Assembly (NCBI RefSeq): GCF_000720475.1 | Contig: NZ_JOAP01000002.1 | Coordinates: forward strand, 124,001-188,000 | Reading direction: 5' to 3' | DNA length: 64,000 bases | DNA from: Streptomyces aureocirculatus | GTDB taxonomy: Bacteria > Actinomycetota > Actinomycetes > Streptomycetales > Streptomycetaceae | In this document: positions 26,018-35,044 of the stretch, in pieces | Numbering within the stretch: the stretch's first letter is position 1 | Layout of the letters: every line of letters starts with the position of its first letter | Made by a program: the position numbers and the translations under genes | Notes under the pieces: generated by a model | What the model saw: only the letters and a program-made list of their open reading frames with translations | Told to the model about the DNA's origin: nothing | Databases searched by the model: none

Positions 26018-26123
26018 AACGATGAAAGCCGCGTGAGGATGGCTGGTTCCGCTCCCTGACGACGACAACGCCGTCCGGGAGCGGTCAGTGTCCGCAGGAG
26101 CGGAGGCGGGGCGGGGGCGGTGC

Positions 26124-29100
26124 TCAGTCCTCGCCCTCGAGGTCCCCCTCGGTCTCCAGGTAGGCCTGCCGCAGCGCTTCGAGCACCGCGGGGTCGGGCT
26201 TGGCCCACATGCCGCGGGACTCGGCTTCGAGGAGGCGCTCGGCGATCCCGTGCAGCGCCCAGGGGTTGGCCTGCTGGAGGAACGCGCGGTTCTCCGGGTC
26301 CAGGACGTAGGTCTCGGTGAGCTTGTCGTACATCCAGTCGGCGATGACGCCCGTGGTGGCGTCGTAGCCGAAGAGGTAGTCGACGGTGGCGGCGAGTTCG
26401 AAGGCACCCTTGTATCCGTGGCGGCGCATCGCCTCGATCCACTTGGGGTTGACGACCCGGGCCCTGAAGACGCGCGACGTCTCCTCCACCAGGGTGCGGG
26501 TGCGGACCGTCTCCGGCCGCGTCGAGTCGCCGATGTACGCCTCGGGGGCCGTGCCGCGCAGGGCACGGACCGTGGCGACCATGCCGCCGTGGTACTGGAA
26601 GTAGTCGTCGGAGTCGGCGATGTCGTGCTCGCGGGTGTCGGTGTTCTTCGCCGCGACCGCGATGCGCTTGTACGCCGTCTCCATCTCCTCGCGCGCGGGA
26701 CGGCCTTCGAGCTCACGGCCGTAGGCGTAGCCGCCCCACACCGTGTAGACCTCGGCGAGGTCGGCGTCGGTGCGCCAGTCCCGGGAGTCGATGAGCTGGA
26801 GCAGACCCGCGCCGTACGTGCCGGGGCGTGAGCCGAAGATACGGGTCGTGGCGCGGCGTTCGTCACCGTGCTCGGCGAGGTCGGCCTGTACGTGCGCGCG
26901 CACGTGGTTGACCTCGGCGGGCTCGTCCAGGGCGGCCGCCATCCGCACCGCGTCGTCGAGCAGCCCGATGGTGTGCGGGAAGGCGTCGCGGAAGAAGCCC
27001 GAGATGCGCAGCGTGACGTCGATGCGGGGGCGGCCCAGCTCCTCGTACGGAACGGGTTCGAGGCCCGTCACACGGCGGGACGCGTCGTCCCAGACCGGGC
27101 GGACACCGAGCAGCGCGAGGGCCTCGGCCACGTCGTCGCCCGCCGTGCGCATGGCGCTCGTACCCCACAGGGAGAGGCCGACGGACGTGGGCCAGGTGCC
27201 GTTGTCGGAGCGGTAGCGCTCCAGGAGCGAGTCGGCGAGGGCCTGCCCCGTCTCCCAGGCGAGGCGCGAGGGCACGGCCTTGGGGTCGACGGAGTAGAAG
27301 TTGCGGCCGGTCGGCAGCACGTTGACCAGGCCGCGCAGCGGCGAGCCCGACGGGCCCGCGGGCACGAAGCCGCCGTTGAGGGCGTGCACGGCGTGGTCCA
27401 GCTCCGCGGTGGTCGCCGCCAGGCGCGGGACGACCTCGCGGGCGGCGAACTCCAGGATGGCGGTGACCTGTTCGCTGTGCCCCTCGGGCACGGCGTCCGG
27501 GTCCCAGCCGAGCTGCTCCATCCGCTCCACCAGGGCGCGGGCCTTGGCCTCCGCCTCGTCGGCGGTGGTGCGGGTCGCCGCGGACTCGTCCAGGCCGAGC
27601 GCCTCGCGCAGCCCGGGCAGGGCCGTGGTGCCGCCCCAGATCTGGCGGGCGCGCAGGATGGCGAGGACGAGGTTGACGCGGTCACCGGCCGCGGGCGGCG
27701 TGCCGAGCACGTGCAGGCCGTCGCGGATCTGGGCGTCCTTGACCTCGCACAGCCAGCCGTCGACGTGCAGCAGGAAGTCGTCGAAGCCGTCGTCGTCGGG
27801 CCGGTCGTCGAGGCCGAGGTCGTGGTCCAGCTTGGCGGCCTGGATGAGGGTCCAGATCTGCGCCCGGATCGCCGGGAGCTTGGCCGGGTCCATCGAGGAG
27901 ATCTGGGCGTACTCGTCCAGGAGCTGCTCCAGGCGCGCGATGTCGCCGTAGGAGTCGGCGCGGGCCATCGGCGGGACGAGGTGGTCGATGAGCGTGGCGT
28001 GCACCCGGCGCTTGGCCTGGGTGCCCTCCCCCGGGTCGTTGACCAGGAACGGGTAGATCAGCGGCAGATCACCGAGCGCGGCATCCGGGCCGCAGGCCGC
28101 GGACAGGCCCGCGTTCTTGCCGGGCAGCCACTCCAGGTTGCCGTGCTTGCCCAGGTGGATCATCGCGTCGGCGCCGAAGCCGCCGTCCTCGGCGGCCGCG
28201 GCGATCCAGCGGTAGGCGGCCAGATAGTGGTGCGAGGGCGGCAGGTCCGGGTCGTGGTAGATCGCGATCGGGTTCTGGCCGAAGCCGCGCGGCGGCTGGA
28301 TGAGGATCAGCAGATTGCCGAAGCGCAGGGCCGCGAGGACGATGTCGCCGTCCGGGTTGCCGCTGCGGTCGACGAACATCTCGCCGGGCGCGGGACCCCA
28401 GTGCTCCTCGACGGCGGTGCGCAGCTCCTCGGGCAGGGTCGCGTACCAGCGCCGGTAGTCGGCCGCCGGGATCCGCACCGGGTTGCGGGCGAGCTGCTCC
28501 TCGGTGAGCCAGTCCTGGTCGTGGCCGCCCGCCTCGATCAGCGCGCGGATCAGCTCGTCGCCGTCGCCGGAGACCAGTCCTGGCACCTCGGTGTCGCCGA
28601 AGTCGTAGCCCTCCTCGCGCAGGCGGCGCAGCAGGGCCACGGCACTCGCGGGCGTGTCGAGGCCGACCGCGTTGCCGATGCGGGAGTGCTTGGTCGGATA
28701 GGCGGAGAGCACGAGCGCGATGCGCTTGTCGGCGGCGGGGATGTGGCGGAGCCTGGCGTGCCGTACGGCGATCCCGGCGACGCGGGCGGCGCGCTCGGGG
28801 TCGGCGACGTACGCGGGCAGGCCGTCGGCGTCGATCTCCTTGAAGGAGAACGGGACGGTGATCAGACGCCCGTCGAACTCGGGCACCGCGATCTGGCTCG
28901 CGGCGTCGAGCGGCGAGACGCCCTCGTCGTTGTCCTCCCAGGCGGCCCTGGATCCGGTCAGGCACAGGGCCTGGAGGATGGGCACGTCCAGGGTGGTCAG
29001 CGCGCCCGCGTCCCAGGACTCGTCGTCGCCGCCCGCGGACGCATCGGCGGGCTTGGTGCCGCCCGCCGCGAGGACCGTGGTGACGATGACGTCGACGGCC

Positions 29101-29750
29101 CGCAACTGCTCGATCAGCTCGGGCTCGGGGGCGCGCAGCGAGGCGACGTACAGCGGCAGCGGCCTGGCGCCCGCGTCCTCGACGGCGTCGCACAGCGCGT
29201 CGACGAAGGCGGTGTTGCCGCTCATGTGGTGGGCGCGGTAGTAGAGCACCGCCACGACGGGGCCCTCGACGCCGGCGCGGGGCGTGCGCTCCAGCGGGCC
29301 CCAGCTCGGCGCGGCGGCGGGCGCGTCGAAGCCGTGACCGGTGAGCAGCACGGTGTCGGAGAGGAAGCGCGCGAGCTGCTCCAGGTTCCCCGGGCCGCCG
29401 TGCGCGAGGTAGGCGTGCGCCTCCGCGGCGATCCCGACGGGCACGGTGGACGCCGCCATGAGCTGGGCGTCGGGGGCCTGTTCGCCGGTGAGGACGACGA
29501 CCGGGCGGCCGTCGGCGAGCAGCAGGTCCAGGCCGTCCTGCCAGGCGCGGATGCCGCCGAGGAGGCGTACGACGACGAGGTCGACGCCGTCGAGCAGCCC
29601 TGGGAGGTCTTCGAGGGGCAGCCGCGCCGGGTTGGCGAAGCGGTAGCGGACCGGTCCTGCCGCCGCGCGGGCGCTGAGCAGGTCCGTGTCGGAGGTCGAC
29701 AGGAGCAGGATGCGGGGGGACGGGGCGGTGTCCCCGGATGCGGGCAGCAT
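26124..29750 (-). CDS. cobN: Cobaltochelatase subunit CobN
   Basis: A 1208-residue CobN, the large subunit that inserts Co2+ into hydrogenobyrinic acid a,c-diamide in the aerobic (late-cobalt) route to vitamin B12. Recognisable CobN stretches are PILQALCLTGSRAAWEDNDE, LSAYPTKHSRIGNAVGLDTP, GKHGNLEWLPGKNAGLSAAC, YPFLVNDPGEGTQAKRR and FGSRPGTYGAGLLQLIDSRD. The length agrees with actinomycete homologues. The ATG is preceded by GAGGAAGG. A cobalamin riboswitch occupies the leader, so expression should fall when B12 is abundant. Divergent from cobG. The CobS/CobT-like AAA+ partners are not in this window. Confidence 0.96.
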   Translation of the reverse strand: MLPASGDTAPSPRILLLSTSDTDLLSARAAAGPVRYRFANPARLPLEDLPGLLDGVDLVVVRLLGGIRAWQDGLDLLLADGRPVVVLTGEQAPDAQLMAASTVPVGIAAEAHAYLAHGGPGNLEQLARFLSDTVLLTGHGFDAPAAAPSWGPLERTPRAGVEGPVVAVLYYRAHHMSGNTAFVDALCDAVEDAGARPLPLYVASLRAPEPELIEQLRAVDVIVTTVLAAGGTKPADASAGGDDESWDAGALTTLDVPILQALCLTGSRAAWEDNDEGVSPLDAASQIAVPEFDGRLITVPFSFKEIDADGLPAYVADPERAARVAGIAVRHARLRHIPAADKRIALVLSAYPTKHSRIGNAVGLDTPASAVALLRRLREEGYDFGDTEVPGLVSGDGDELIRALIEAGGHDQDWLTEEQLARNPVRIPAADYRRWYATLPEELRTAVEEHWGPAPGEMFVDRSGNPDGDIVLAALRFGNLLILIQPPRGFGQNPIAIYHDPDLPPSHHYLAAYRWIAAAAEDGGFGADAMIHLGKHGNLEWLPGKNAGLSAACGPDAALGDLPLIYPFLVNDPGEGTQAKRRVHATLIDHLVPPMARADSYGDIARLEQLLDEYAQISSMDPAKLPAIRAQIWTLIQAAKLDHDLGLDDRPDDDGFDDFLLHVDGWLCEVKDAQIRDGLHVLGTPPAAGDRVNLVLAILRARQIWGGTTALPGLREALGLDESAATRTTADEAEAKARALVERMEQLGWDPDAVPEGHSEQVTAILEFAAREVVPRLAATTAELDHAVHALNGGFVPAGPSGSPLRGLVNVLPTGRNFYSVDPKAVPSRLAWETGQALADSLLERYRSDNGTWPTSVGLSLWGTSAMRTAGDDVAEALALLGVRPVWDDASRRVTGLEPVPYEELGRPRIDVTLRISGFFRDAFPHTIGLLDDAVRMAAALDEPAEVNHVRAHVQADLAEHGDERRATTRIFGSRPGTYGAGLLQLIDSRDWRTDADLAEVYTVWGGYAYGRELEGRPAREEMETAYKRIAVAAKNTDTREHDIADSDDYFQYHGGMVATVRALRGTAPEAYIGDSTRPETVRTRTLVEETSRVFRARVVNPKWIEAMRRHGYKGAFELAATVDYLFGYDATTGVIADWMYDKLTETYVLDPENRAFLQQANPWALHGIAERLLEAESRGMWAKPDPAVLEALRQAYLETEGDLEGED

Positions 29751-29784
29751 GCGGTGTCTGGCCTTCCTCGGGGTCCGCGCCCCG

Positions 29785-29925
29785 GGCGGTGTCTGACGGC
29801 GGGAGTTCCTGACTCGCCCGGCCCCTGGGGGCCGGACTCACAGTGGCGGGACCGCGCCGGATTCACACCGGCTTCCTCCCCTGTCGCCGTCTGGCGATGG
29901 CGGACCGAATGATCCACCGAGGAGC
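29785..29925 (-). promoter_or_regulatory. Cobalamin riboswitch upstream of cobN
   Basis: Read on the minus strand, the leader contains the conserved core of the B12 riboswitch in order: GGGGAGGAAGCCGGTG, then GAATCCGGCGCGGTCC, the invariant CCGCCACTGTGA, a GC hairpin, and the B12-box GAGTCAGGAACTCCCGCC, ending about 40 nt before the cobN ATG. A further GC-rich hairpin (near 29765-29785) sits between the aptamer and the ribosome site and could be the expression platform that hides it. The boundaries are approximate. Confidence 0.93.
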
Positions 29926-29967
29926 ATAGTAGGCCGCGACCGGGCACATGGAGAAGGTGCACCCGAT

Positions 29968-31464
29968 GTGATCGTAGGTATGCTCGCCGCCGTGACCACG
30001 GCTCCCCTTCCCTCATCGTCCCAGGCCACAGCGGCCACACGGGACCGCGGTGACGCCTGTCCCGGCACGCTGCGGCTGCATGAGGCGCACGACGGCGCGC
30101 TCGCCAGGGTCCGTGTTCCCGGCGGTGTACTGACCGTCCGGCAGGCGGAGGCGCTCATGAGCGCGGCCCGGCGGTTCGGCGACGGTGAGTTGCATCTCAC
30201 CTCGCGCGGCAACATCCAGTTGCGGGGGCTGCGCGACGCCTGCGGCGCGCAGCTCGCCGAGCTGCTCGACGCGGCGGGGCTGCTGCCGTCCGCCGCGCAC
30301 GAGCGGGTGCGCAACATCGTGGCCTCGCCCCTGTCCGGCCTCGACGCGCACGGCCTGCGGGACGTGCGGCCCTGGCTCGCGTCCCTCGACGCGGCGCTGT
30401 GCGCCAGCGAGGCGGCGCCCGCCCTCTCGGGCCGGTTCCTGTTCGCGCTCGACGACGGCCGCGGGGACGTGGCCGGGCTCGACGCGGACGTGACGCTGCG
30501 CGCGGTCGCGGACGGCGGCGCGCTGCTGAGCCTCGGCTCGGGCGCCGCGGCGCTGCACGTCTCCGGCGCGGATGCGGCCCGCGCCGCGCTGGTGGCCGCG
30601 GAGGAGTTCCTCGCGGCCGTGCGATCCTGCGGCGCCAAGGCCTGGCGGGTGGACGAACTCGCGCTCGCCGACGGCGCGTTGCTGCGGCAGGTCGGCGCGC
30701 GGCTGACGGCCGACGGCATCGTCCACACCGGCCGCGCGCGGGCCCCGGGCGCGGCGGGCACCGGCGGTGGTCCGGCGCCCGGCGGTGGTCCGGTGCCCGG
30801 CGGCGCTTCGGGGGCGGACGGCGCTTCGGCGCCCGGCGGTGGTCCGGTGCCCGACGGCGGTCCGGTGCCCGGCGGCGCTTCGGTGCCCGACGGCGGTCCG
30901 GTGCCCGGCGTCGTGGGGGACTTCGCCGCGCTGTCCGTGCACGCTCCGCTCGGCCGCCTCTCGGCCCTCCAGTGGCAGGAGTTGACGCGCCTTGCCGCCC
31001 ACTCCCCCGCCGGTGAGCTGCGGTTGACCCCGTGGCGTGGCGTCGTCGTGCCCACACCGGGCCGGGGCGCGGACCGGGTCGACGAGGCGCGGGCGCGCCT
31101 GTCGGCCGTCGGCCTCGTCACGGAGGGCGACTCTCCCTGGCTCCTTGTCGGCGCCTGCATCGGCAGGCCCGGATGCGCCAAGTCCCGCACAGACGTACGG
31201 GCGGACGCCGGCCGGACCCTCACCGAGGTCCCGTCCGACAGCCTGCCCCTGTACTGGTCCGGATGCGAACGGCGCTGCGGGCACCCCCGGGGCGAGCACA
31301 TCGACGTGATCGCCGCGGACGACGGCGGTGGCTACCGGCTTTCGGTGGCCGCCCCCGCGGGTGCCCCGCCAGCCGCCGCCGGGGAACGCACCCCGCGCAC
31401 CGTCGACCTCGACGACCCCTCCCGACTCGCCGCCGCCCTGGCGACGATCACCCCACGCCCCTGA
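29968..31464 (+). CDS. cobG: Precorrin-3B synthase CobG
   Basis: A 498-residue CobG, the iron-sulfur/iron monooxygenase that uses O2 to make precorrin-3B in aerobic B12 synthesis. It is a sulfite-reductase-like protein with duplicated ferredoxin-like repeats: FGDGELHLTSRGNIQLRGL (about 70-88) and GELRLTPWRGVVVP (about 350). The 4Fe-4S cysteines are in ACIGRPGCAKSRTDV and WSGCERRCGHPRGEH. A Gly/Pro-rich insert (about residues 262-312, nt 30755-30910) made of GGGPVPGGAS-like units separates the two halves. The GTG at 29968 has GAGAAGG ten bases upstream; an ATG at 29980 is an alternative. Divergent from cobN; cobH and cobIJ follow. Confidence 0.92.
   Translation: MIVGMLAAVTTAPLPSSSQATAATRDRGDACPGTLRLHEAHDGALARVRVPGGVLTVRQAEALMSAARRFGDGELHLTSRGNIQLRGLRDACGAQLAELLDAAGLLPSAAHERVRNIVASPLSGLDAHGLRDVRPWLASLDAALCASEAAPALSGRFLFALDDGRGDVAGLDADVTLRAVADGGALLSLGSGAAALHVSGADAARAALVAAEEFLAAVRSCGAKAWRVDELALADGALLRQVGARLTADGIVHTGRARAPGAAGTGGGPAPGGGPVPGGASGADGASAPGGGPVPDGGPVPGGASVPDGGPVPGVVGDFAALSVHAPLGRLSALQWQELTRLAAHSPAGELRLTPWRGVVVPTPGRGADRVDEARARLSAVGLVTEGDSPWLLVGACIGRPGCAKSRTDVRADAGRTLTEVPSDSLPLYWSGCERRCGHPRGEHIDVIAADDGGGYRLSVAAPAGAPPAAAGERTPRTVDLDDPSRLAAALATITPRP
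30755..30910. repeat. In-frame Gly/Pro minisatellite in cobG
   Basis: Degenerate tandem units of about 18-30 bp (GGCGGTGGTCCGGTGCCCGG core) encode GGGPVPGGAS, PDGGPVPGGAS and similar. The array forms a flexible linker between the two halves of CobG. All variants keep the frame. Confidence 0.85.
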
Positions 31465-31468
31465 CCCC

Positions 31469-31524
31469 ATGACCCGCACGACATGACCCGTACGACATGA
31501 CTTGCACGACATGACCCTCACGAC
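31469..31524. repeat. Four tandem 14-bp units with repeated ATG between cobG and cobH
   Basis: Four consecutive units of the form ATGACnnnnACGAC begin at 31469, 31483, 31497 and 31511. Fourteen is not a multiple of three, so the four ATGs fall in all frames. Only the first and last are in frame with cobH, and the first meets a stop after five codons. Confidence 0.9.
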
Positions 31525-31549
31525 GACCGAGAGCAGCGAGAAGAACACC

Positions 31550-32182
31550 GTGACGACCTACGACTACGAGAAGGACGGCGCGGCCATCTACCGCCAGTCC
31601 TTCGCCACCATCCGCGCGGAGGCGGATCTCGCGGCACTCCCCGCCGACGTCAGCCAGGTCGCGGTCCGGATGATCCACGCCTGCGGGATGGTCGACCTCG
31701 TAAAGGACCTCGTGTACAGCCCGGATGTCGTGGCCCGGGCCCGCGCCGCCCTCCGTGCCGGCGCGCCCGTCTTCTGCGACGTGCAGATGGTCGCGAGCGG
31801 AGTGACCCGCAAGCGGCTGCCCGCGGACAACGACGTGCTGTGCACCCTGTCCGACCCGGCCGTGCCGGACCTCGCCGCGAAGCTGGGCACCACCCGCAGC
31901 GCCGCCGCGATGGAGCTGTGGCGCGACCGCCTCGAAGGTTCCGTGGTCGCCGTCGGCAACGCGCCCACCGCGCTGTTCCGGCTCCTGGAGATGATCCGGG
32001 ACGGCGCGCCGCGGCCCGCCGCCGTCATCGGTGTGCCGGTCGGCTTCATCGGCGCGGCCGAGTCCAAGGACGCCCTGGCGGCGCAGTCCCTCGGTCTGGA
32101 ACATCTGGTCGTGCGGGGCCGTCGCGGCGGCAGCGCCATCGCCGCCGCCGCACTGAACGCGATTGCGAGCGAGGAAGAATGA
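31550..32182 (+). CDS. cobH: Precorrin-8X methylmutase CobH
   Basis: A 210-residue CobH, which moves the C-11 methyl group to C-12 to give hydrogenobyrinic acid. The start GTG ([20 protein letters not shown]) gives the 210 residues of the Pseudomonas denitrificans enzyme; an in-frame ATG at 31511, the last of four tandem ATG units, would add 13 poorly conserved residues. Family marks are [12 protein letters not shown] with the catalytic His, [29 protein letters not shown] and [16 protein letters not shown]. The stop overlaps the start of cobIJ (ATGA), so they are translationally coupled. Confidence 0.94.
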   Translation: MTTYDYEKDGAAIYRQSFATIRAEADLAALPADVSQVAVRMIHACGMVDLVKDLVYSPDVVARARAALRAGAPVFCDVQMVASGVTRKRLPADNDVLCTLSDPAVPDLAAKLGTTRSAAAMELWRDRLEGSVVAVGNAPTALFRLLEMIRDGAPRPAAVIGVPVGFIGAAESKDALAAQSLGLEHLVVRGRRGGSAIAAAALNAIASEEE

Positions 32183-33666
32183 GCGCCAAGCTGTACGGGG
32201 TCGGGCTCGGCCCCGGCGACCCGTCCCTGATGACCGTGCGGGCGGTCGAGGTCATCGCCGATGCGGATGTGATCGCGTACCACAGCGCCCGGCACGGCCG
32301 GTCCATCGCCCGCTCGATCGCGGCGCGGCACATCCGCGCCGACCACATCGAGGAACGCCTCGTCTATCCCGTCACGACGGAGACCACCGATCACCCGGGC
32401 GGCTACCGGGGCGCCATGGAGGAGTTCTACGCCGAGGCGGCGGCCCGGCTCGCCGCGCACCTCGACGCGGGGCGCACCGTCGCGGTCCTCGCGGAGGGCG
32501 ACCCGCTCTTCTACGGCTCGTACATGCACATGCACAAGCGGCTCACCGGGCGCTACGACACCGAGGTGATCCCCGGCGTCACCTCGGTGTCCGCGGCCGC
32601 GGCCCGCCTCGGCACCCCGCTCGTCGAGGGCGAGGAGGTCCTGACGATCCTGCCGGGCACGCTGCCCGAGGAGGAGCTGACCGCCCGGCTCGCCGCGACG
32701 GACGCGGCGGTGGTCATGAAGCTTGGCCGCACCTTCCCCAAGGTGCGGCGGGCGCTGGCGGGTTCGGGCCGTCTGGACGAGGCCCGTTACGTCGAGCGGG
32801 CCACCATGGACGGGGAGCGCACCGCGCGGCTCGCGGACGTGGCCGAGGATTCGGTGCCGTACTTCTCGGTGGCCGTGCTGCCGAGCCGGGTCGGCGCGGA
32901 GCCGCGGGAGCGGGCCCGCGGTGAGGTCGTCGTGGTGGGGACGGGCCCCGCCGGGCCGCTGTGGCTGACGCCCGAGACGCGCGGGGCCCTGGCCGCCGCC
33001 GACGACCTGGTCGGCTACACCACGTATCTGGACCGGGTGCCGCACCGTCCCGGTCAGGAGCGGCACGGCTCCGACAACCGGGTGGAGTCCGAGCGCGCCG
33101 AGTTCGCTCTCGACCTGGCCCGGCGCGGGCGGCGGGTCGCGGTCGTCTCCGGCGGCGACCCCGGAATCTTCGCCATGGCGACGGCCGTCCTGGAGGTCGC
33201 CGCACAGCCGCGGTACACGGACGTGCCGGTGCGGGTCCTTCCCGGGGTGACCGCCGCCAACGCGGCCGCCGCCCGCGCGGGCGCCCCGCTCGGCCACGAC
33301 TACGCCACCATCTCCCTGTCCGACCGGCTCAAGCCGTGGGAGGTCATAGCGGAGCGGCTGCGCGCGGCCACCGCCGCCGACCTGGTCCTCGCCCTGTACA
33401 ACCCCGGCTCCCGCAGCCGCACCTGGCAGGTCGGCAAGGCCCGCGAACTCCTCCTGGAACACCGTGCTCCTGACACCCCGGTGGTCGTCGCCCGCGACGT
33501 CGGCGGCTCCGGTGAACGGGTACGGATCGTCCGCCTCGCGGACCTGGACCCGGCCGAGGTCGACATGCGCACCGTCCTGCTTGTCGGCTCGTCGCAGACG
33601 CGGGCCGTGCGGCGCGGGGACGGCGAGGAGATCGTCTGGACACCGCGCCGCTATCCGGAGGCGTGA
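32179..33666 (+). CDS. cobIJ: Fused precorrin-2 C20- / precorrin-3B C17-methyltransferase
   Basis: A 495-residue fusion of two SAM-dependent tetrapyrrole methylases. Residues 1-240 are CobI ([57 protein letters not shown]). Residues 245-495 are CobJ ([68 protein letters not shown]). The first adds the C-20 methyl to precorrin-2. The second carries out C-17 methylation with ring contraction on the CobG product, so all three act in sequence. This fusion is common in actinomycetes. The ATG overlaps the cobH stop by three bases. Downstream is a 92-bp minisatellite array instead of a simple terminator. Confidence 0.95.
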   Translation: MSAKLYGVGLGPGDPSLMTVRAVEVIADADVIAYHSARHGRSIARSIAARHIRADHIEERLVYPVTTETTDHPGGYRGAMEEFYAEAAARLAAHLDAGRTVAVLAEGDPLFYGSYMHMHKRLTGRYDTEVIPGVTSVSAAAARLGTPLVEGEEVLTILPGTLPEEELTARLAATDAAVVMKLGRTFPKVRRALAGSGRLDEARYVERATMDGERTARLADVAEDSVPYFSVAVLPSRVGAEPRERARGEVVVVGTGPAGPLWLTPETRGALAAADDLVGYTTYLDRVPHRPGQERHGSDNRVESERAEFALDLARRGRRVAVVSGGDPGIFAMATAVLEVAAQPRYTDVPVRVLPGVTAANAAAARAGAPLGHDYATISLSDRLKPWEVIAERLRAATAADLVLALYNPGSRSRTWQVGKARELLLEHRAPDTPVVVARDVGGSGERVRIVRLADLDPAEVDMRTVLLVGSSQTRAVRRGDGEEIVWTPRRYPEA

Positions 33667-33710
33667 GGGTCCGGTGCCCGGGGCTCGGGGGGGGCGGTGC
33701 CGGTGCCCGG

Positions 33711-34150
33711 GGGGTCTGCGCCCGGAGGCCGGGCGGCACGCCCGTACCCGGAGACCCAGTTCCCGTCCCGGTACCCGCGGCTCGGGGCTGTGTCTGCGCT
33801 CGGTCTCCGGGCCCGGAGACCGAGCGGCACGCCCGTACCCGGAGACCGGGTTCCCGTCCCGGTACCCGGGGCTCGGGGGGTGTGTCTGCGCTCGGTCTCC
33901 GGGCCCGGAGGCCGGGCGGCACGCCCGTACCCGGAGACCGGGTTCCCGTCCCGGTACCCGCGGCTCGGGGCTGTGTCTGCGCCCGGTCTCCGGGCCCGGA
34001 GACCGGGCGGCACGCCCGTACCCGGAGACCGGGTTCCCGTCCCGGTACCCGGGGCTCGGGGGGTGTGTCTGCGCTCGGTCTCCGGGCCCGGAGACCGGGC
34101 GGCATACCCGTACCCGGAGACCGGGTTCCCGTCCCGGTACCCGCGGGCTC
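33711..34150. repeat. Five tandem 91-92-bp repeats between convergent cobIJ and cobK
   Basis: Five units begin near 33711, 33788, 33880, 33971 and 34063 (the TGTCTGCGC landmark is spaced 92, 91 and 92 bp). Each complete unit contains the perfect palindrome GGTCTCCGGGCCCGGAGACC (or a one-base variant), GTACCCGGAGACCGGGTTCC and CGTCCCGGTACCCG. Units alternate between GCGGCTCGGGG and GGGGCTCGGGGG ends, suggesting a dimeric higher-order duplication. Open frames run through it on both strands only because it lacks A/T. No gene is supported in this 564-bp gap. The palindromes could fold as repeated hairpins and end transcription from both sides. Confidence 0.92.
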
Positions 34151-34230
34151 GGGGGCGCGTGCCGCGTCGCCCCGGGGCGGAGAGGCCGCCGCTCCCCGTT
34201 CCGGACCGGTCCGGTCCGGTCCGGGTGGTC

Positions 34231-35004
34231 TCACTCCGTCCCGGGCGGTACGCCCCCCGCGAGGTACGCGATGATCCGGCGGGCCGCCGTCTCCGGGTCC
34301 GGCACGACCGGGACGCCCTCGGGCACCGGCGGCCTGCGCACCACGACCACGGGAATTCCGGCCTCGCGGGCGGCGGTCAGCTTCGGCGCGGTGGCCGCTC
34401 CGCCGCTGTCCTTCGTCACGACGACGTCGATGGCGTGCTCGCGGAGCAGCGCGCGTTCCCCTTCGAGCGTGAAGGGGCCCCGGTCGAGCAGCACCTCCAT
34501 GTGCGCCGGGTGCGGGGCCTCGGGCGCGTCCACCGACCGCATGAGGAACCACAGGTCGTCCAGGTCCGCGAACGCGGCGAGGCCCATGCGTCCGGTCGTC
34601 AGGAACACCCTGCGGCCGAGCGCGGGCAGCAGCTCCGCGGCCTCGCCGAGCGAGCCCGCCTCGTGCCACACGTCGCCGTCGACCGGGTCCCAGCCGGGCC
34701 TGCGCAGGCCGAGGAGGGGAACGCGGGCGGCGGCCGCGGCCCGCGCCGCGTGGAAACTCATCGTCCGCGCGAACGGGTGCGTGGCGTCGACGAGCAGGTC
34801 CACGCGGTGCGCGCGCAGCCAGTCGGCGAGCCCGTCGGCGCCCCCGAAGCCGCCGACCCGCACCTGTCCCACGGGCAGCCGGGGGCTCGCGACCCGGCCC
34901 GCGAGGGAACTGGTCAGTTCGAGGCCCGGCAGCTCGGGCAGGCCGTGCAGCCGCTCGGCCAGGTGCCGGGCCTCCGTCGTTCCGCCGAGAATCAGTACGT
35001 GCAC
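34231..35004 (-). CDS. cobK: Precorrin-6A reductase CobK
   Basis: A 257-residue CobK, the NADPH-dependent reductase of the corrin macrocycle. The start is GTG (35002-35004), giving VHVLILGGTTEARHLAERL, the conserved N-terminus. Other marks are DLLVDATHPFARTMSFHAARA, RVFLTTGRMGLAAF and VVTKDSGGAATAPKLTAARE. It stands alone on the minus strand. It is convergent with cobIJ, and its start lies only 18 bp from the divergent cbiD start, so its promoter must lie within cbiD or be shared. Confidence 0.95.
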   Translation of the reverse strand: MHVLILGGTTEARHLAERLHGLPELPGLELTSSLAGRVASPRLPVGQVRVGGFGGADGLADWLRAHRVDLLVDATHPFARTMSFHAARAAAAARVPLLGLRRPGWDPVDGDVWHEAGSLGEAAELLPALGRRVFLTTGRMGLAAFADLDDLWFLMRSVDAPEAPHPAHMEVLLDRGPFTLEGERALLREHAIDVVVTKDSGGAATAPKLTAAREAGIPVVVVRRPPVPEGVPVVPDPETAARRIIAYLAGGVPPGTE

Positions 35005-35044
35005 GAGAGTCCGGGTCCGTTCATGAGTGACAAGTCAGTACGTG
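34992..35044. promoter_or_regulatory. Divergent cobK/cbiD start region with a 10-bp direct repeat
   Basis: Only 18 bp separate the two start codons. TCAGTACGTG occurs at 34992-35001 and again at 35035-35044, 43 bp apart and straddling both starts. There is no room for a normal promoter between them, and no B12 riboswitch is visible here. A shared operator is possible, but coincidence within coding sequence is not excluded. Confidence 0.3.

Larger units (their letters stand above)
25700..26123. other. Intergenic region, 424 bp, between RiPP operon and cobN
   Basis: The right part holds the strong cobN terminator hairpin and a second, shorter inverted repeat (CCGCTCCC ... GGGAGCGG, about 26048-26086). 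The left part holds the presumed promoter of the MFS-first operon. Short ORFs cross it on both strands but show no codon bias or family features. No RNA gene is apparent. Confidence 0.6.

Noticed and set aside
33711..34150. CRISPR array
   Set aside because: Units are contiguous 92-bp copies with no unique spacers and there are no cas genes.
33697..35022. Plus-strand extension of cbiD back through the repeat array
   Set aside because: The frame is open only because the DNA lacks A and T. Codons are low-complexity Arg/Gly/Pro and they overlap cobK on the other strand.
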